DNA of 64,000 bases from Rhodobacteraceae bacterium LNNU 3342 (GCA_008711135.1 VUAW01000002.1:341950-405949), one strand, 5' to 3'; numbered from the stretch's first letter, positions 27,870 through 36,546 are shown. Program-made: numbers and translations. Notes: generated by a model not told the origin, from the letters alone.

Positions 27870-27877
27870 AAACCAAC

Positions 27878-27894
27878 GCGCAACATTGTTGCGC
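27878..27894 (+). promoter_or_regulatory. Palindromic operator at the ecm transcription start
   Basis: GCGCAACATTGTTGCGC is a perfect 8-bp inverted repeat around a single central base, lying directly after the predicted start site and ending 9 bases before the AGGAGG of ecm. A further half site, TTGCGCG, sits inside the promoter spacer at 27856-27862 and pairs with CGCGCAA at 27877-27883. The position suits a repressor. The regulator is unknown; RamB- and CcrR-type regulators control this pathway in other methylotrophs and Rhodobacterales. Confidence 0.6.
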
Positions 27895-27914
27895 AGCCAT
27901 TACAGGAGGCCGCC

Positions 27915-29885
27915 GTGACCGATCCTGCCGTCCAACGTGACAAGCCCTGGCTGTTTCGGACCTATGCTGGACATTCTACCGCCCGCGCCTCGAACGCGCT
28001 TTACCGGACCAATCTTGCCAAGGGCCAGACGGGGCTTTCTGTGGCTTTCGACCTACCCACCCAGACCGGTTATGACAGCGATCATCCGCTGGCGCGGGGA
28101 GAGGTGGGCAAGGTCGGCGTGCCGGTCGCGCATCTGGGCGACATGCGAACCCTGTTCGACGGCATCCCGCTGGAGCGGATGAACACCTCGATGACGATCA
28201 ACGCCACGGCGCCGTGGTTGCTGGCGCTCTACATCGCTGTGGCGGAGGAACAGGGCGCGGATATCGCGGCCCTTCAGGGAACGGTGCAGAATGACATCAT
28301 CAAGGAATACCTGAGCCGCGGCACTTATATCTGCCCGCCCCGCCCCAGCCTGCGGATGATCACGGATGTGGCCGCCTACACGCAGACGCATCTGCCCAAA
28401 TGGAACCCGATGAACGTCTGTTCCTATCACCTGCAAGAGGCCGGGGCGACGCCAGAGCAGGAGCTTGCCTTTGCCCTCGCCACCGCCTGCGCGGTGCTGG
28501 ACGACCTGAAGGGCAAGGTCGCCCCTGAGGCGTTCCCGAACATGGTCGGCCGCATTTCTTTCTTCGTGAACGCGGGCATCCGGTTCGTGACCGAACTCTG
28601 CAAGATGCGCGCCTTTACCGAGCTGTGGGACGAGATCTGCCGCGACCGCTATGGGATCGAGGACGCACGCTATCGCCGCTTCCGCTACGGTGTGCAGGTA
28701 AACAGCCTTGGCCTGACCGAACAGCAGCCGGAAAACAACGTCTATCGCATCCTGATCGAGATGCTGGCTGTGACGCTGTCGAAGAACGCCCGCGCCCGAG
28801 CGGTGCAATTGCCCGCTTGGAACGAGGCGCTGGGCCTGCCACGCCCGTGGGACCAGCAGTGGTCACTGCGGATGCAGCAGATCCTGGCCTATGAGACTGA
28901 CCTGCTGGAATATGACGACCTGTTTGACGGAAACCCGGCCGTGGAACGCAAGGTAGCCGCGCTCAAGGAAGGCGCATTGGCCGAACTGGCGCTGATCGAT
29001 GGCATGGGCGGCGCCGTGGCGGCCATCGAGTACATGAAGTCGCGGCTCGTCGAATCGAACGCCGAACGCATCGCCCGGATCGAGAGCGGCGAGACCGTCG
29101 TCGTCGGCGTGAACCGGTGGCGGGAAGGCGAGCCCTCGCCGCTCGTGGCAGGCGACGGCGCGATCATGCGGGCCGATCCCGATGCCGAACGCGACCAGGT
29201 GGAGCGGCTGCAGGCTTGGCGTGAGGCCCGTGACGAAACGGCGGCGCGTGCGGCGCTGACCCGGCTACGAGAGGCTGCACTGGGCGGCGAAAACATCATG
29301 CCCGCGTCGATCGCCGCGGCCAAGGCAGGGGTGACCACCGGCGAATGGGGCGCGATGATTCGCGGTGCCTTTGGCGAATACCGCGCGCCCACAGGCGTGT
29401 CTCCCGCACCCTCGAACCGGACAGAGGGGCTGGAGCCGATCCGTGAGGCGGTGGCGCTTGCCTCGGCCCGGCTGGGACGGCCGCTGAGCTTCGTGGTGGG
29501 CAAGCCCGGCCTTGACGGCCATTCCAACGGAGCGGAACAGATCGCCGCCCGCGCCCGCGACTGCGGCATGGATATCCAGTATGACGGCATCCGTCTGACG
29601 CCTGCTGAAATCGTGGACCGGGTAGAGGAAAAGCGCGCCCATGTGCTGGGGCTTTCCATCCTGTCGGGGTCGCACCTGCCCCTGATCGCCGAGGTGATCG
29701 ACCTGGTCCGCGCACGGGGGCTGCAGGTGCCGGTGATCGTGGGCGGCATCATCCCAGAAGCTGACGAGGCCCGCCTGCGGGCGATGGGGGTGGCGGCGAT
29801 CTACACGCCCAAGGATTTCGACCTGAACCGCATCATGCTGGATATCGTGGGGCTGGTAGAGGCCGAAGTCGTCGCCGCGGAATAA
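27915..29885 (+). CDS. ecm: Ethylmalonyl-CoA mutase
   Basis: Adenosylcobalamin-dependent mutase converting (2R)-ethylmalonyl-CoA to (2S)-methylsuccinyl-CoA in the ethylmalonyl-CoA pathway (also known as MeaA). The 656 residues have the substrate-binding TIM-barrel domain (RTYAGHSTARASN, FDLPTQTGYDSD) and the C-terminal B12-binding domain with DGHSNG, giving D534-x-H536-x-x-G539. The start is GTG at 27915, with AGGAGG 5 bases upstream; the longer open frame from 27309 is antisense to the acyltransferase and is not coding. Confidence 0.95.
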   Translation: MTDPAVQRDKPWLFRTYAGHSTARASNALYRTNLAKGQTGLSVAFDLPTQTGYDSDHPLARGEVGKVGVPVAHLGDMRTLFDGIPLERMNTSMTINATAPWLLALYIAVAEEQGADIAALQGTVQNDIIKEYLSRGTYICPPRPSLRMITDVAAYTQTHLPKWNPMNVCSYHLQEAGATPEQELAFALATACAVLDDLKGKVAPEAFPNMVGRISFFVNAGIRFVTELCKMRAFTELWDEICRDRYGIEDARYRRFRYGVQVNSLGLTEQQPENNVYRILIEMLAVTLSKNARARAVQLPAWNEALGLPRPWDQQWSLRMQQILAYETDLLEYDDLFDGNPAVERKVAALKEGALAELALIDGMGGAVAAIEYMKSRLVESNAERIARIESGETVVVGVNRWREGEPSPLVAGDGAIMRADPDAERDQVERLQAWREARDETAARAALTRLREAALGGENIMPASIAAAKAGVTTGEWGAMIRGAFGEYRAPTGVSPAPSNRTEGLEPIREAVALASARLGRPLSFVVGKPGLDGHSNGAEQIAARARDCGMDIQYDGIRLTPAEIVDRVEEKRAHVLGLSILSGSHLPLIAEVIDLVRARGLQVPVIVGGIIPEADEARLRAMGVAAIYTPKDFDLNRIMLDIVGLVEAEVVAAE

Positions 29886-29912
29886 GGCGGGGGCACGGGC
29901 CCCCGCCCTTTT
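29886..29912 (+). terminator. Rho-independent terminator of ecm
   Basis: A perfect 9-bp stem, GGCGGGGGC and GCCCCCGCC, closed by an ACGG loop and followed by CTTTT. It begins at the base after the ecm TAA and ends 3 bp before the stop of the convergent DUF4168 gene. Confidence 0.88.
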
Positions 29913-29915
29913 GGA

Positions 29916-30314
29916 TCATTCCACCTGCGTGGTCTGGGCCTGCAGGTCCTGCACCATGGCAATCAGCCGGGCGTTGAGCTCCGGATCGGCCTCGGCGGCT
30001 TGGCCGATTTCCATGTACTGCTCCAGGGTGATGCCCGGGGTCTGCTCAACCGCCGCGATCATCTCGCCGTTGGCGGCTTCGATCAGCTGCTGCTGTTCGG
30101 CCGGGTCCTCGGTCTCCATGACCTGAACCTGATAACGCTGGTCCACCTCATTCACGGCAAGGGCCGCGGTCACGAAGGCGGAAAGCTCGGCGACCGAGTA
30201 CTGGCTGGCCTCGGCCTCGGGCGCCGCGGGTGCTGCGTCCTGCGCCATCAGCGGCCCTGCCACTGCAAGCCCAAGGGCCAGTGCCGCGGTCGAGAGGGTC
30301 TTCGTGAACTGCAT
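29916..30314 (-). CDS. DUF4168 domain exported protein
   Basis: A 132-residue secreted protein with a Sec signal of about 24 residues (ALALGLAVAGPLMAQD) and a helical, acidic mature part. The DUF4168 family has no known biochemical role; members are periplasmic and often stress-linked. ATG 30314 is chosen because it starts the signal peptide; the longer frame to 30359 adds a basic stretch before it. Convergent with ecm, next to its terminator. Confidence 0.82.
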   Translation of the reverse strand: MQFTKTLSTAALALGLAVAGPLMAQDAAPAAPEAEASQYSVAELSAFVTAALAVNEVDQRYQVQVMETEDPAEQQQLIEAANGEMIAAVEQTPGITLEQYMEIGQAAEADPELNARLIAMVQDLQAQTTQVE

Positions 30315-30481
30315 CGGGTTCTCCTGTCTTTGCCTGCCCGCCCGGCTACGCGGGTGCAAAGCACGGCGGGCAGGGTCAACTTAGGGATAAGCCGAGGCGG
30401 CTGCAAAACCCCCGGCGGCGGGACGCCGAAAGCGAACCCGGCAGTCGGCGCGATCCCGCGAAGGCGGAAAGGCGCTTGTTG

Positions 30482-30513
30482 AAAAAGAAAAGGCCGCGCC
30501 CGAAGGCACGGCC
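30482..30513 (-). terminator. Rho-independent terminator of rpmG
   Basis: On the minus strand GGCCGTGCC, a TTCG tetraloop and GGCGCGGCC form a 9-bp stem with one G-T pair, followed by TTTTCTTTTT. It lies 25 bases after the rpmG stop and is a strong terminator. Confidence 0.9.
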
Positions 30514-30538
30514 ATTTCGTCAACCAAGGAGGCAGATC

Positions 30539-30706
30539 TTACTTGATCTTGCCTTCCTTGTATTCCACGTGCTGGCGCACGACCGGGTCGTACTTGCGCA
30601 CGGTCATCTTCTCGGTCATCGTGCGGGCGTTCTTCTTGGTCACGTAGAAGTGCCCGGTGCCCGCCGTCGAGTTCAGACGGATCTTGATCGTCGTCGGCTT
30701 CGCCAT
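30539..30706 (-). CDS. rpmG: 50S ribosomal protein L33
   Basis: A 55-residue large-subunit protein, [16 protein letters not shown] at the N-terminus and [13 protein letters not shown] near the C-terminus, the proteobacterial L33 pattern without the zinc-binding cysteines of the C+ form. The absence of the cysteines is usual in alphaproteobacteria. GGAG lies upstream of the ATG at 30706. It is transcribed alone between its own promoter and a strong terminator. Confidence 0.96.
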   Translation of the reverse strand: MAKPTTIKIRLNSTAGTGHFYVTKKNARTMTEKMTVRKYDPVVRQHVEYKEGKIK

Positions 30707-30761
30707 GTCATATCTCCTGCAGACGGACGGCGAAACCGCCCGCGAAATCCTTGAAGCCCGC

Positions 30762-30789
30762 CTTTTACGCGGAACGCGGCATGAGTCAA
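30762..30789 (-). promoter_or_regulatory. Promoter of rpmG
   Basis: Minus-strand TTGACT (30789-30784), a 16-base spacer and TAAAAG (30767-30762). Transcription would start near 30755, giving a leader of about 50 bases before L33. It also lies about 50 bases downstream of the 3' end of the RNase P RNA gene. Confidence 0.5.
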
Positions 30790-30838
30790 CCAGTAATCTG
30801 AACGACTGCCGCCAAATCCGCATGGCAGGGAAATGATG

Positions 30839-31236
30839 AGACGCGCGGATGGCCTGTAAGCCGGATTCTGTCCGGGGCGCATGGCCCCTGGATGATCATT
30901 CCTCTGGCCCCGCCGTTACCGACGGGATCTAGCTGCCAACCCGGACCTCTGGGCTGAGGCGTCCCTGCGGGCCGTATCCGTTGCCGGACGTGCACCGCGC
31001 GAGGTCCCTATTCGGCATTGCTCCGGGTGGGGCTTGCCGTGCCGGTCCGGTTGCCCGTCCCGCGGTGGGCTCTTACCCCACCGTTTCACCCTTACCCATG
31101 CGGACATGGGCGGTCTGTTTTCTGTGGCGCTTTCCCTCGGGTTTCCCCGGCCGGGCGTTACCCGGCACCCTTGCCTCATGGAGTCCGGACTTTCCTCGCG
31201 TCCGAAGACACGCGATCATCCAGCCATCCGCGCGGG
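30839..31236 (-). ncRNA. rnpB: RNase P RNA (class A)
   Basis: Catalytic RNA that removes tRNA 5' leaders. The minus strand shows the universal motifs GAGGAAAGTCCGGACTCC (P3-P4 side) near 31180-31200 and, near the 3' end, GACAGAATCCGGCTTACAG, with AGAGGAATGATC-type elements between. The ends are fixed by helix P1: CGCGCGGATGGC (31234-31223 on the minus strand) pairs perfectly over 12 bp with GCCATCCGCGCG (30853-30842). The length of about 398 bases suits alphaproteobacteria. Exact ends are estimated to within a few bases. Confidence 0.95.
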
Positions 31237-31240
31237 ACCG

Positions 31241-31269
31241 GGCTTAGGCGCTGGCGGCCGCCGCGTCAA
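31241..31269 (-). promoter_or_regulatory. Promoter of rnpB inside the amidase gene end
   Basis: Minus-strand TTGACG (31269-31264), exactly 17 bases, then TAAGCC (31246-31241). The predicted start near 31235 coincides with the first base of RNase P helix P1. The -35 lies in the last codons of the amidase gene, and the -10 includes its TAA stop. Confidence 0.55.
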
Positions 31270-31945
31270 CGGGGAAACGCCGTGCAAGATCGGCAGCAAG
31301 CGCGGCATCGACTGAATCGAGCGGTCCGCGCGCCCAGGGGCGGAACCGCAGTCGAAAGGCGGAAAGCAGCGTCGCATCCTCGACATCCGGATAGCCAAAG
31401 GCCCGGGCGCTGGCGCGGAAATCCTCCTCCGGCTTGCCGGGCACAGGCCAGACCGACAGCCCCTGCCGCGCCAGCCGCCGCCAGTCGAACCGTGGACCGG
31501 GATCGATCTTGCGCCCCGGGGCCATGTCGGAGTGACCGATCACCCGATGGGGCGGAATGGCGTGGCGGCGCAGGATATCGCACAGCAGCACCTCCAGTGC
31601 ATGCATCAGCGGTTCCGTGAAGGGCGAGGCACCGTCATTGTCGAGCTCGATGCCGATGGAGCGGGAGTTGACGTCCGTTACCCCTCCCCAACTGCCGGCG
31701 CCGGCATGCCAGGCGCGCAGCGGCTCCGGGACCAGCGCATGCACCGCGCCATGATCCGAAATCAAGTAATGCGCTGATACCTCGACCGCCGGATCACACA
31801 GCCGGTCCAGGGCGGCGGCGCAGCTTCTCATGGCCGTGAAGTGAATCACGACCATGTCCGGCAGGGCCCCGTTCCGCCGGGGCCCGTGGTTGGGCGACGT
31901 CCGCGTCAGCTTGCCGCCGCAGCGCGGAAGGGGCGCGGATCCCAC
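31244..31945 (-). CDS. N-acetylmuramoyl-L-alanine amidase (AmpD-like)
   Basis: Zinc amidase of the Amidase_2 family that cleaves the bond between N-acetylmuramic acid and L-alanine in recycled muropeptides. Zinc ligands are visible as VVIHFTAM (His35 in this numbering) and GHSDMAPGRKIDPG; the conserved AHYLISDHG and NSRSIGIEL are present. There is no signal peptide, so it is probably cytoplasmic as AmpD is. The only standard start is GTG at 31945 (233 residues), which overlaps the upstream gene by 40 bp. A CTG at 31909 overlapping the upstream TGA would match the shorter N-terminus of relatives. Confidence 0.88.
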   Translation of the reverse strand: MGSAPLPRCGGKLTRTSPNHGPRRNGALPDMVVIHFTAMRSCAAALDRLCDPAVEVSAHYLISDHGAVHALVPEPLRAWHAGAGSWGGVTDVNSRSIGIELDNDGASPFTEPLMHALEVLLCDILRRHAIPPHRVIGHSDMAPGRKIDPGPRFDWRRLARQGLSVWPVPGKPEEDFRASARAFGYPDVEDATLLSAFRLRFRPWARGPLDSVDAALAADLARRFPVDAAAASA

Positions 31946-32496
31946 CAGCAGGCAAAGCCGTCACCATCGGGATCAAGGTTGGCCGGGTCACGTTCGGGCC
32001 CACCACGGCGCAGGAACTCGATCTGCGCCTGGTCCTGCGTGGCAAACTGGGCGCAGTTTTCCTCCCAACGGGAATAGCGGAACGGGTTCATCCGGCGGTG
32101 AACCTGCTGGCCCGGAATGTTGCGGGTGCTCAGCGCGTACTGGATGACGTTCGGGCCTTCGGCGCCGCTGCGTTCCGGCAGGGTGGTCGGTTCGATGAAG
32201 ACATACTGGGCCCGCTGGCGCTCCAGCCGCTCCCGGTCGCTTTCGATCGATTCGCGGGCAGCAACGGCGTCAAAGTTCTGTTCGTCCGAAAGCCGGCTGC
32301 TGCCACCGGTTGCCGGCCCGCCGTCCAGCGGGGCTGCGCTGACTGGCGCGCCGGTGATGGGGGAATACGCGCCCGGCATCGCTGCGCTGCCCTGGCCCGC
32401 AGCCTCACGTTCGCGCAGGTACTGATCATAGCTGCCCTGGCCGCCCCCACAGGCTGCAAGAACCAGCAGGCTGACCGTTGCCACAAAATACCGCAT
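31906..32496 (-). CDS. Excalibur-domain lipoprotein
   Basis: A 196-residue lipoprotein: the signal ends LVLAAC with Cys at about 16, followed by GGGQGSYD. The C-terminus carries the Excalibur-type calcium-binding motif DPDGDGFACWWDP (about 176-188). A long polar linker with a coiled-coil-like stretch (ESIESDRERLERQRAQY) separates the two. It probably sits in the outer membrane or faces the periplasm. It overlaps the AmpD-like gene, so both act in the envelope and may be co-expressed. Confidence 0.85.
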   Translation of the reverse strand: MRYFVATVSLLVLAACGGGQGSYDQYLREREAAGQGSAAMPGAYSPITGAPVSAAPLDGGPATGGSSRLSDEQNFDAVAARESIESDRERLERQRAQYVFIEPTTLPERSGAEGPNVIQYALSTRNIPGQQVHRRMNPFRYSRWEENCAQFATQDQAQIEFLRRGGPERDPANLDPDGDGFACWWDPRPFRAAAAS

Positions 32497-32539
32497 TAGA
32501 ACCTAGTCCCCATAGCTGCCCGTCATTCAGACGCGGGCG

Positions 32540-34027
32540 TTACCACCATTTCGCGGGTTTGTGCACGAAACCCGCAGCGCCTTCGATCACATGCGCGACA
32601 TTCAGAAGATCGCCCTCCTCCCACGGCTTGCCGATGAGTTGCAGCCCCAGCGGCAGCCCCTGCGCGTCAAGCCCGGCCGGGACCGAGATCCCCGGCAGCC
32701 CGGCGAGGTTCACAGTCACCGTGAACACGTCGTTGAGATACATCGCGACCGGGTCGGCATCGGCCATCTCGCCCAGCCCGAAGGCGGCAGAAGGCGTCGC
32801 CGGCGTCAGGATCGCGTCGATGCCCTTGGCAAAGGCTTCCTCGAAGTCGCGCTTGATCAGCGTCCGCACCTTGCGGGCGCGGTTGTAATAGGCGTCGTAG
32901 AAGCCTGCCGACAGCACATAGGTCCCGATCATCACGCGGCGCTGCACCTCATGGCCGAAGCCCTCGGCGCGAGTCTTTTCATACATCTCGGTGATGCCGT
33001 CGCCCTGCCCCAGCTTGGCGCGGTGACCATAGCGCACCCCGTCATAGCGGGCGAGGTTCGAGGACGCCTCTGCCGGGGCGATGACGTAATAGGCAGGCAG
33101 CGCATATTTCGTGTGCGGCAGGCTGATGTCGACGATCTCGGCCCCCGCACCACGCAGCATGGCGGCGCCGTCAGCCCAGAGCTTCTCGATCTCGGCCAGC
33201 ATGCCTTCCATGCGGTATTCCTGCGGGATGCCGATCCGCTTGCCACGGATATCGCCGGTTAGCATCGCCTCGAAATCAGGAACGGCGAGATCGGCGCTGG
33301 TGGAATCCTTCGGGTCATGGCCCGACATGGCGCCCAGCATGATCGCCGCGTCGCGTACCGTCTTGGTCATCGGCCCCGCCTGATCCAGTGAGGAGGCAAA
33401 AGCCACCACGCCCCAGCGCGAACACCGCCCATAGGTCGGCTTGATCCCCACGATGCCGGTGAAGGCCGCAGGCTGACGGATCGAGCCGCCCGTATCCGTC
33501 CCCGTCGCCGCCAGACAAAGATCCGCAGCCACGGCCGAGGCCGAGCCGCCCGAGGACCCGCCCGGCGTCAGATCAGTGTCGTCGCCCTGACGCTTCCACG
33601 GGTTGACGGCATTGCCATAGACCGAGGTCTCATTGGAGCTGCCCATGGCGAATTCGTCCATGTTCAGCTTGCCCAACATCACCGCGCCCGCATCCCAAAG
33701 CTGCTGGGTGATGGTCGACTCATATTCTGGCCGGAAGCCTTCCAGAATCCCGCTCGCCGCCTGGCTGGCCACGCCCCGCGTGCAGAACAGGTCCTTGATG
33801 CCCAGCGGGATGCCGCACATGGCGGGCGCATCGCCTGCTTTGATCCGGGCATCCGCGGCCCGCGCCTGTTCCAGCGCAATTTCGGGTGTCTGATGGACAA
33901 AGGCGTTAAGCTTGCCCGCCCCTTCGACTGCCGAAACGCAGGCCTCGGTCAGTTCGGCCGCTGTCACGTCACCCTTGCGCAGCGCGTCGCGCGCCGCCGC
34001 GATGGTCAGTTTGTTCAGATCGCTCAT
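32540..34027 (-). CDS. gatA: Asp-tRNA(Asn)/Glu-tRNA(Gln) amidotransferase subunit A
   Basis: Glutaminase subunit of GatCAB, which supplies ammonia to convert mischarged Glu-tRNA(Gln) or Asp-tRNA(Asn). The 495 residues contain the amidase signature with the Ser-cisSer-Lys triad: LGIKDLF (Lys78), PGGSSGGSA (Ser158) and TGGSIRQP (Ser182). The start overlaps the gatC stop by 4 bp (ATGA). gatB is not in the neighbouring sequence, which is common in alphaproteobacteria. Confidence 0.97.
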   Translation of the reverse strand: MSDLNKLTIAAARDALRKGDVTAAELTEACVSAVEGAGKLNAFVHQTPEIALEQARAADARIKAGDAPAMCGIPLGIKDLFCTRGVASQAASGILEGFRPEYESTITQQLWDAGAVMLGKLNMDEFAMGSSNETSVYGNAVNPWKRQGDDTDLTPGGSSGGSASAVAADLCLAATGTDTGGSIRQPAAFTGIVGIKPTYGRCSRWGVVAFASSLDQAGPMTKTVRDAAIMLGAMSGHDPKDSTSADLAVPDFEAMLTGDIRGKRIGIPQEYRMEGMLAEIEKLWADGAAMLRGAGAEIVDISLPHTKYALPAYYVIAPAEASSNLARYDGVRYGHRAKLGQGDGITEMYEKTRAEGFGHEVQRRVMIGTYVLSAGFYDAYYNRARKVRTLIKRDFEEAFAKGIDAILTPATPSAAFGLGEMADADPVAMYLNDVFTVTVNLAGLPGISVPAGLDAQGLPLGLQLIGKPWEEGDLLNVAHVIEGAAGFVHKPAKWW

Positions 34028-34311
34028 TCCACCACCTTCGGCACGGCAAAGAACCCTTCACGCGCATCGGGCGCGTTCGACAGGATCTTGTCTTGCATGC
34101 CCCCGTCCGTCACCACATCCTCGCGCCGCTTGAGCCGCTGCGGGGTCACCGAGGTCATCGGCTCGACGCCTTCGACATCGACCTCGTTCAGCTGCTCCAT
34201 GAAGGTGAGGATGTTCGAAAGCTCGCCTGCCAGCGCGGGCAGGTCGCCTTCCTCAACTTTGATCCGGGCGAGTTTCGCCACCCGCCGCGCGGTGTCGATG
34301 TCGATGGACAT
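34024..34311 (-). CDS. gatC: Asp-tRNA(Asn)/Glu-tRNA(Gln) amidotransferase subunit C
   Basis: A 95-residue GatC that stabilises the GatA-GatB interface. It begins [17 protein letters not shown] and has the conserved [12 protein letters not shown] and the C-terminal FFAVPKVVE that wraps GatA. The frame remains open far upstream, but only this part fits the family, and the ATG at 34311 has GGAGA upstream. It is co-translated with gatA. Confidence 0.96.
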   Translation of the reverse strand: MSIDIDTARRVAKLARIKVEEGDLPALAGELSNILTFMEQLNEVDVEGVEPMTSVTPQRLKRREDVVTDGGMQDKILSNAPDAREGFFAVPKVVE

Positions 34312-34340
34312 GGAAGTCTCCGTTCTCGGTTCCGGTTCGT

Positions 34341-35006
34341 TTAGCCCTGCGCGGCCCGCGCTGCAAGCATGTGACGGCGATAGACCTCGATCATCCAGCC
34401 CAGCATGGTGCCGTTGAGGATGTGCCACATGAAATGCGTGCCCAGCGGGAAGGCATCGCAGACCGCCTGGTCCAGCGCCCGGAAGGTGATGGACGCGACA
34501 AGGATCGCCGCCCCGATCAGCAGCCCCCGTCCCGTTGCGGGATACCGCAGCAGCAGCAAAAGCCCGTAGATCACGATCAGCAGCGCGACGGTTCCATAGG
34601 CAGCGGACCCGCCCAGCCCCGGGATCACCGCCGCCAGAACCGGCGCCGTCGCCCAGGCATAGGGGAAGAAGGCCGCCGTCAGGCCCAGCGCGGCCCAGAA
34701 CGGCAATTGCCAGTAATGCAGGTTGGCGGTGAAGATATAGACCAGGATGAACACCACGATCGGCAGCACATCGGCAATCCCGGCCCAGACGGTCGCGTGG
34801 GTGTGGAACAGGAAGCTCCCGACCCCGATCACCGCCAGGATCACCACCAGCAGGTTGGCCAGCGGCAGGTTCGCCCCGCGCACCCGTCGCCACATGATGA
34901 AGGCGGCGATCAGGAAGGCCACGTTGGTGATCGCGTTGACCGGCTCGGACCAGTAGCTTTCGTCGAGCCGTTCGCAATAGGCGTTGATCGTCTGCGTCAG
35001 GTCCAT
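34341..35006 (-). CDS. Ceramidase-family integral membrane hydrolase
   Basis: A 221-residue protein with about seven membrane segments. It resembles the alkaline ceramidase/PAQR (CREST) superfamily: ERLDESYWSEPVNAITNVAFL near the start, an SFLFHTHAT motif (Ser-Phe-His zinc region) near 67-75 and C-terminal GTHFMWHILNG with two histidines as metal ligands. Bacterial substrates are not known; hydrolysis of an amide-linked lipid is plausible. It lies between tadA (1-bp overlap) and gatC (29-bp gap). Confidence 0.82.
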   Translation of the reverse strand: MDLTQTINAYCERLDESYWSEPVNAITNVAFLIAAFIMWRRVRGANLPLANLLVVILAVIGVGSFLFHTHATVWAGIADVLPIVVFILVYIFTANLHYWQLPFWAALGLTAAFFPYAWATAPVLAAVIPGLGGSAAYGTVALLIVIYGLLLLLRYPATGRGLLIGAAILVASITFRALDQAVCDAFPLGTHFMWHILNGTMLGWMIEVYRRHMLAARAAQG

Positions 35007-35458
35007 CAGCGCAACCTTTCAAAGAACGTGCGCAGCAACGTTTCAGAGACCTGCGCGTTGATACCATCATAGACTTCGGGCACGTGATGGCACTGCGGGT
35101 GGCTGAATATTCTTGGCCCCTGCCCGATGCCGCCCGATTTCGGATCGGCGGCCCCATAGTAAAGCCGCGCGATGCGGGTGGCGGCGATGGCCGCCGCGCA
35201 CATCGGGCAAGGTTCGAGTGTGACATAAAGCACGTGCCCCGGCAGGCGCTCCGATCCAGCAGCGGCGCAGGCGGCCCGCAAGGCCAGGATTTCGGCATGC
35301 GCGGTCGGATCGGAAAGTTCACGCGTGCGGTTGCCAGCCTGCGCCACCACCCGGCCTGCCGCATCCACAATGACCGCACCCACCGGCACCTCGCCGCGCT
35401 GGGCGGCGGCACGGGCCTCGTCCAAGGCCAGGGACATGTGGCTGCGAAAGGCGCTCAT
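35006..35458 (-). CDS. tadA: tRNA adenosine(34) deaminase
   Basis: Zinc deaminase that converts A34 to inosine in tRNA-Arg(ACG). The 150 residues have PTAHAEILA (His54, Glu56) and LEPCPMCAAA (Cys84, Cys87), the cytidine/deoxycytidylate deaminase zinc site, and the alphaproteobacterial TadA C-terminus. ATG 35458 is used; ATG 35437 is an alternative. It is divergent from the pseudouridine synthase gene across 91 bp. A guanine-deaminase-like enzyme is the less likely alternative. Confidence 0.9.
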   Translation of the reverse strand: MSAFRSHMSLALDEARAAAQRGEVPVGAVIVDAAGRVVAQAGNRTRELSDPTAHAEILALRAACAAAGSERLPGHVLYVTLEPCPMCAAAIAATRIARLYYGAADPKSGGIGQGPRIFSHPQCHHVPEVYDGINAQVSETLLRTFFERLR

Positions 35459-35549
35459 GCCCCTGCATCGCCCGGGCCGTGCCGCAGTGCAAGGCTTTCG
35501 CCGCCGCGCGATTGCCGCTATGCGGATAGAAACAGCGACGGAGCGGATG

Positions 35550-36449
35550 ATGGCAGAGACGACAGGCGAACGGATTGCCAAGGTGCTGGCGCGCGCCGGC
35601 GTCGCATCGCGCCGCGAGGCTGAAAAGCTGGTCGAGGCCGGGCGCGTCACCGTGAACGGCAAGGTGATCGACAGCCCGGCCCTGAACGTCGGGCCCAAGG
35701 ACAAGATCACGGTGGACGGCAAGCCCCTTGCCGCGGCCGAGCCGCCGCGCATGTGGCTTTACTACAAGCCGATTGGCCTTGTGACCTCTGCCAAGGACGA
35801 AAAGGGCCGCGAGACGGTATTCGACAAGCTGCCAGAGGACATGCCGCGGGTGATGTCGGTCGGTCGGCTCGACCTCAACTCCGAAGGGCTTTTGCTGCTG
35901 ACCAACGATGGCGACATCAAGCGGCGGCTTGAACTGCCCTCCACCGGCTGGCTGCGCAAGTACCGGGTCCGCGTCAACGGCACCCCCACCGAGGAAATGC
36001 TGGAGCCCCTGCGCAAGGGCGTCACCGTGGACGGGGAACGGTTCCAGGGCATGATCGTGACGCTCGACCGGCAGCAGGGCGCAAACGCCTGGCTGACCAT
36101 CGGCCTGCGCGAAGGCAAGAACCGCGAGATCCGCCGGGCGATGGAGGTGGTGGGGCTGAAGGTGAACCGCCTGATCCGCACCAGCTATGGCCCCTTCAAG
36201 CTGGGCGAGATGCAGCCCGGAGAGGTGCAGGAAGTGCGGCCCAAGGTGCTGCGCGACCAGCTGGGCCTGACCAAGGAACCCGATGCGCGGCCTGCAGGGG
36301 CGAAGCCTGTCCGGAAGTCGCCCGCCGGGGCCCCGAAGCCCACCAACGCGGGTCCGAAGCCTGCAAGACGCGCCCCGGCAGCCGAACCCCGAAAGCCCGG
36401 CGGCAAGCCCCCTGCCCTCCGTGGCAAGGGAGGCACGCGTCCGCGCTAA
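35550..36449 (+). CDS. RluB-type 23S rRNA pseudouridine synthase with basic tail
   Basis: RsuA/RluB-family enzyme. The 299 residues have an S4 RNA-binding domain (about 7-60, RIAKVLARAGVASRREAEKLV), the catalytic GRLDLNSEGLLLL with Asp108, and NREIRRAMEVVG late in the catalytic domain. After about residue 240 follows a disordered Pro/Ala/Lys/Arg-rich tail. The exact uridine cannot be told; RluB (U2605) is likely. ATG 35550 has GGAG at 6 bases; ATG 35547 is next to it. Confidence 0.9.
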   Translation: MAETTGERIAKVLARAGVASRREAEKLVEAGRVTVNGKVIDSPALNVGPKDKITVDGKPLAAAEPPRMWLYYKPIGLVTSAKDEKGRETVFDKLPEDMPRVMSVGRLDLNSEGLLLLTNDGDIKRRLELPSTGWLRKYRVRVNGTPTEEMLEPLRKGVTVDGERFQGMIVTLDRQQGANAWLTIGLREGKNREIRRAMEVVGLKVNRLIRTSYGPFKLGEMQPGEVQEVRPKVLRDQLGLTKEPDARPAGAKPVRKSPAGAPKPTNAGPKPARRAPAAEPRKPGGKPPALRGKGGTRPR

Positions 36450-36546
36450 GAAGGCCAGAGGCGTATTGCCGCTGGTCCCGGCGCAGGGCCAACCCTATAT
36501 TGAACCCGTGTAACAGGTGCCGCCACAGGTTGGAGGGGGTAAGGGT

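Noticed and set aside
27309..27914. N-terminal extension of ecm by about 200 codons
   Set aside because: The extra part lies opposite the acyltransferase gene and shows no similarity; the GTG at 27915 has AGGAGG, and a promoter lies between.
34312..35412. Extension of the gatC frame to a 462-codon product
   Set aside because: Runs over the ceramidase-family and tadA genes in another frame; only the last 95 codons fit GatC.
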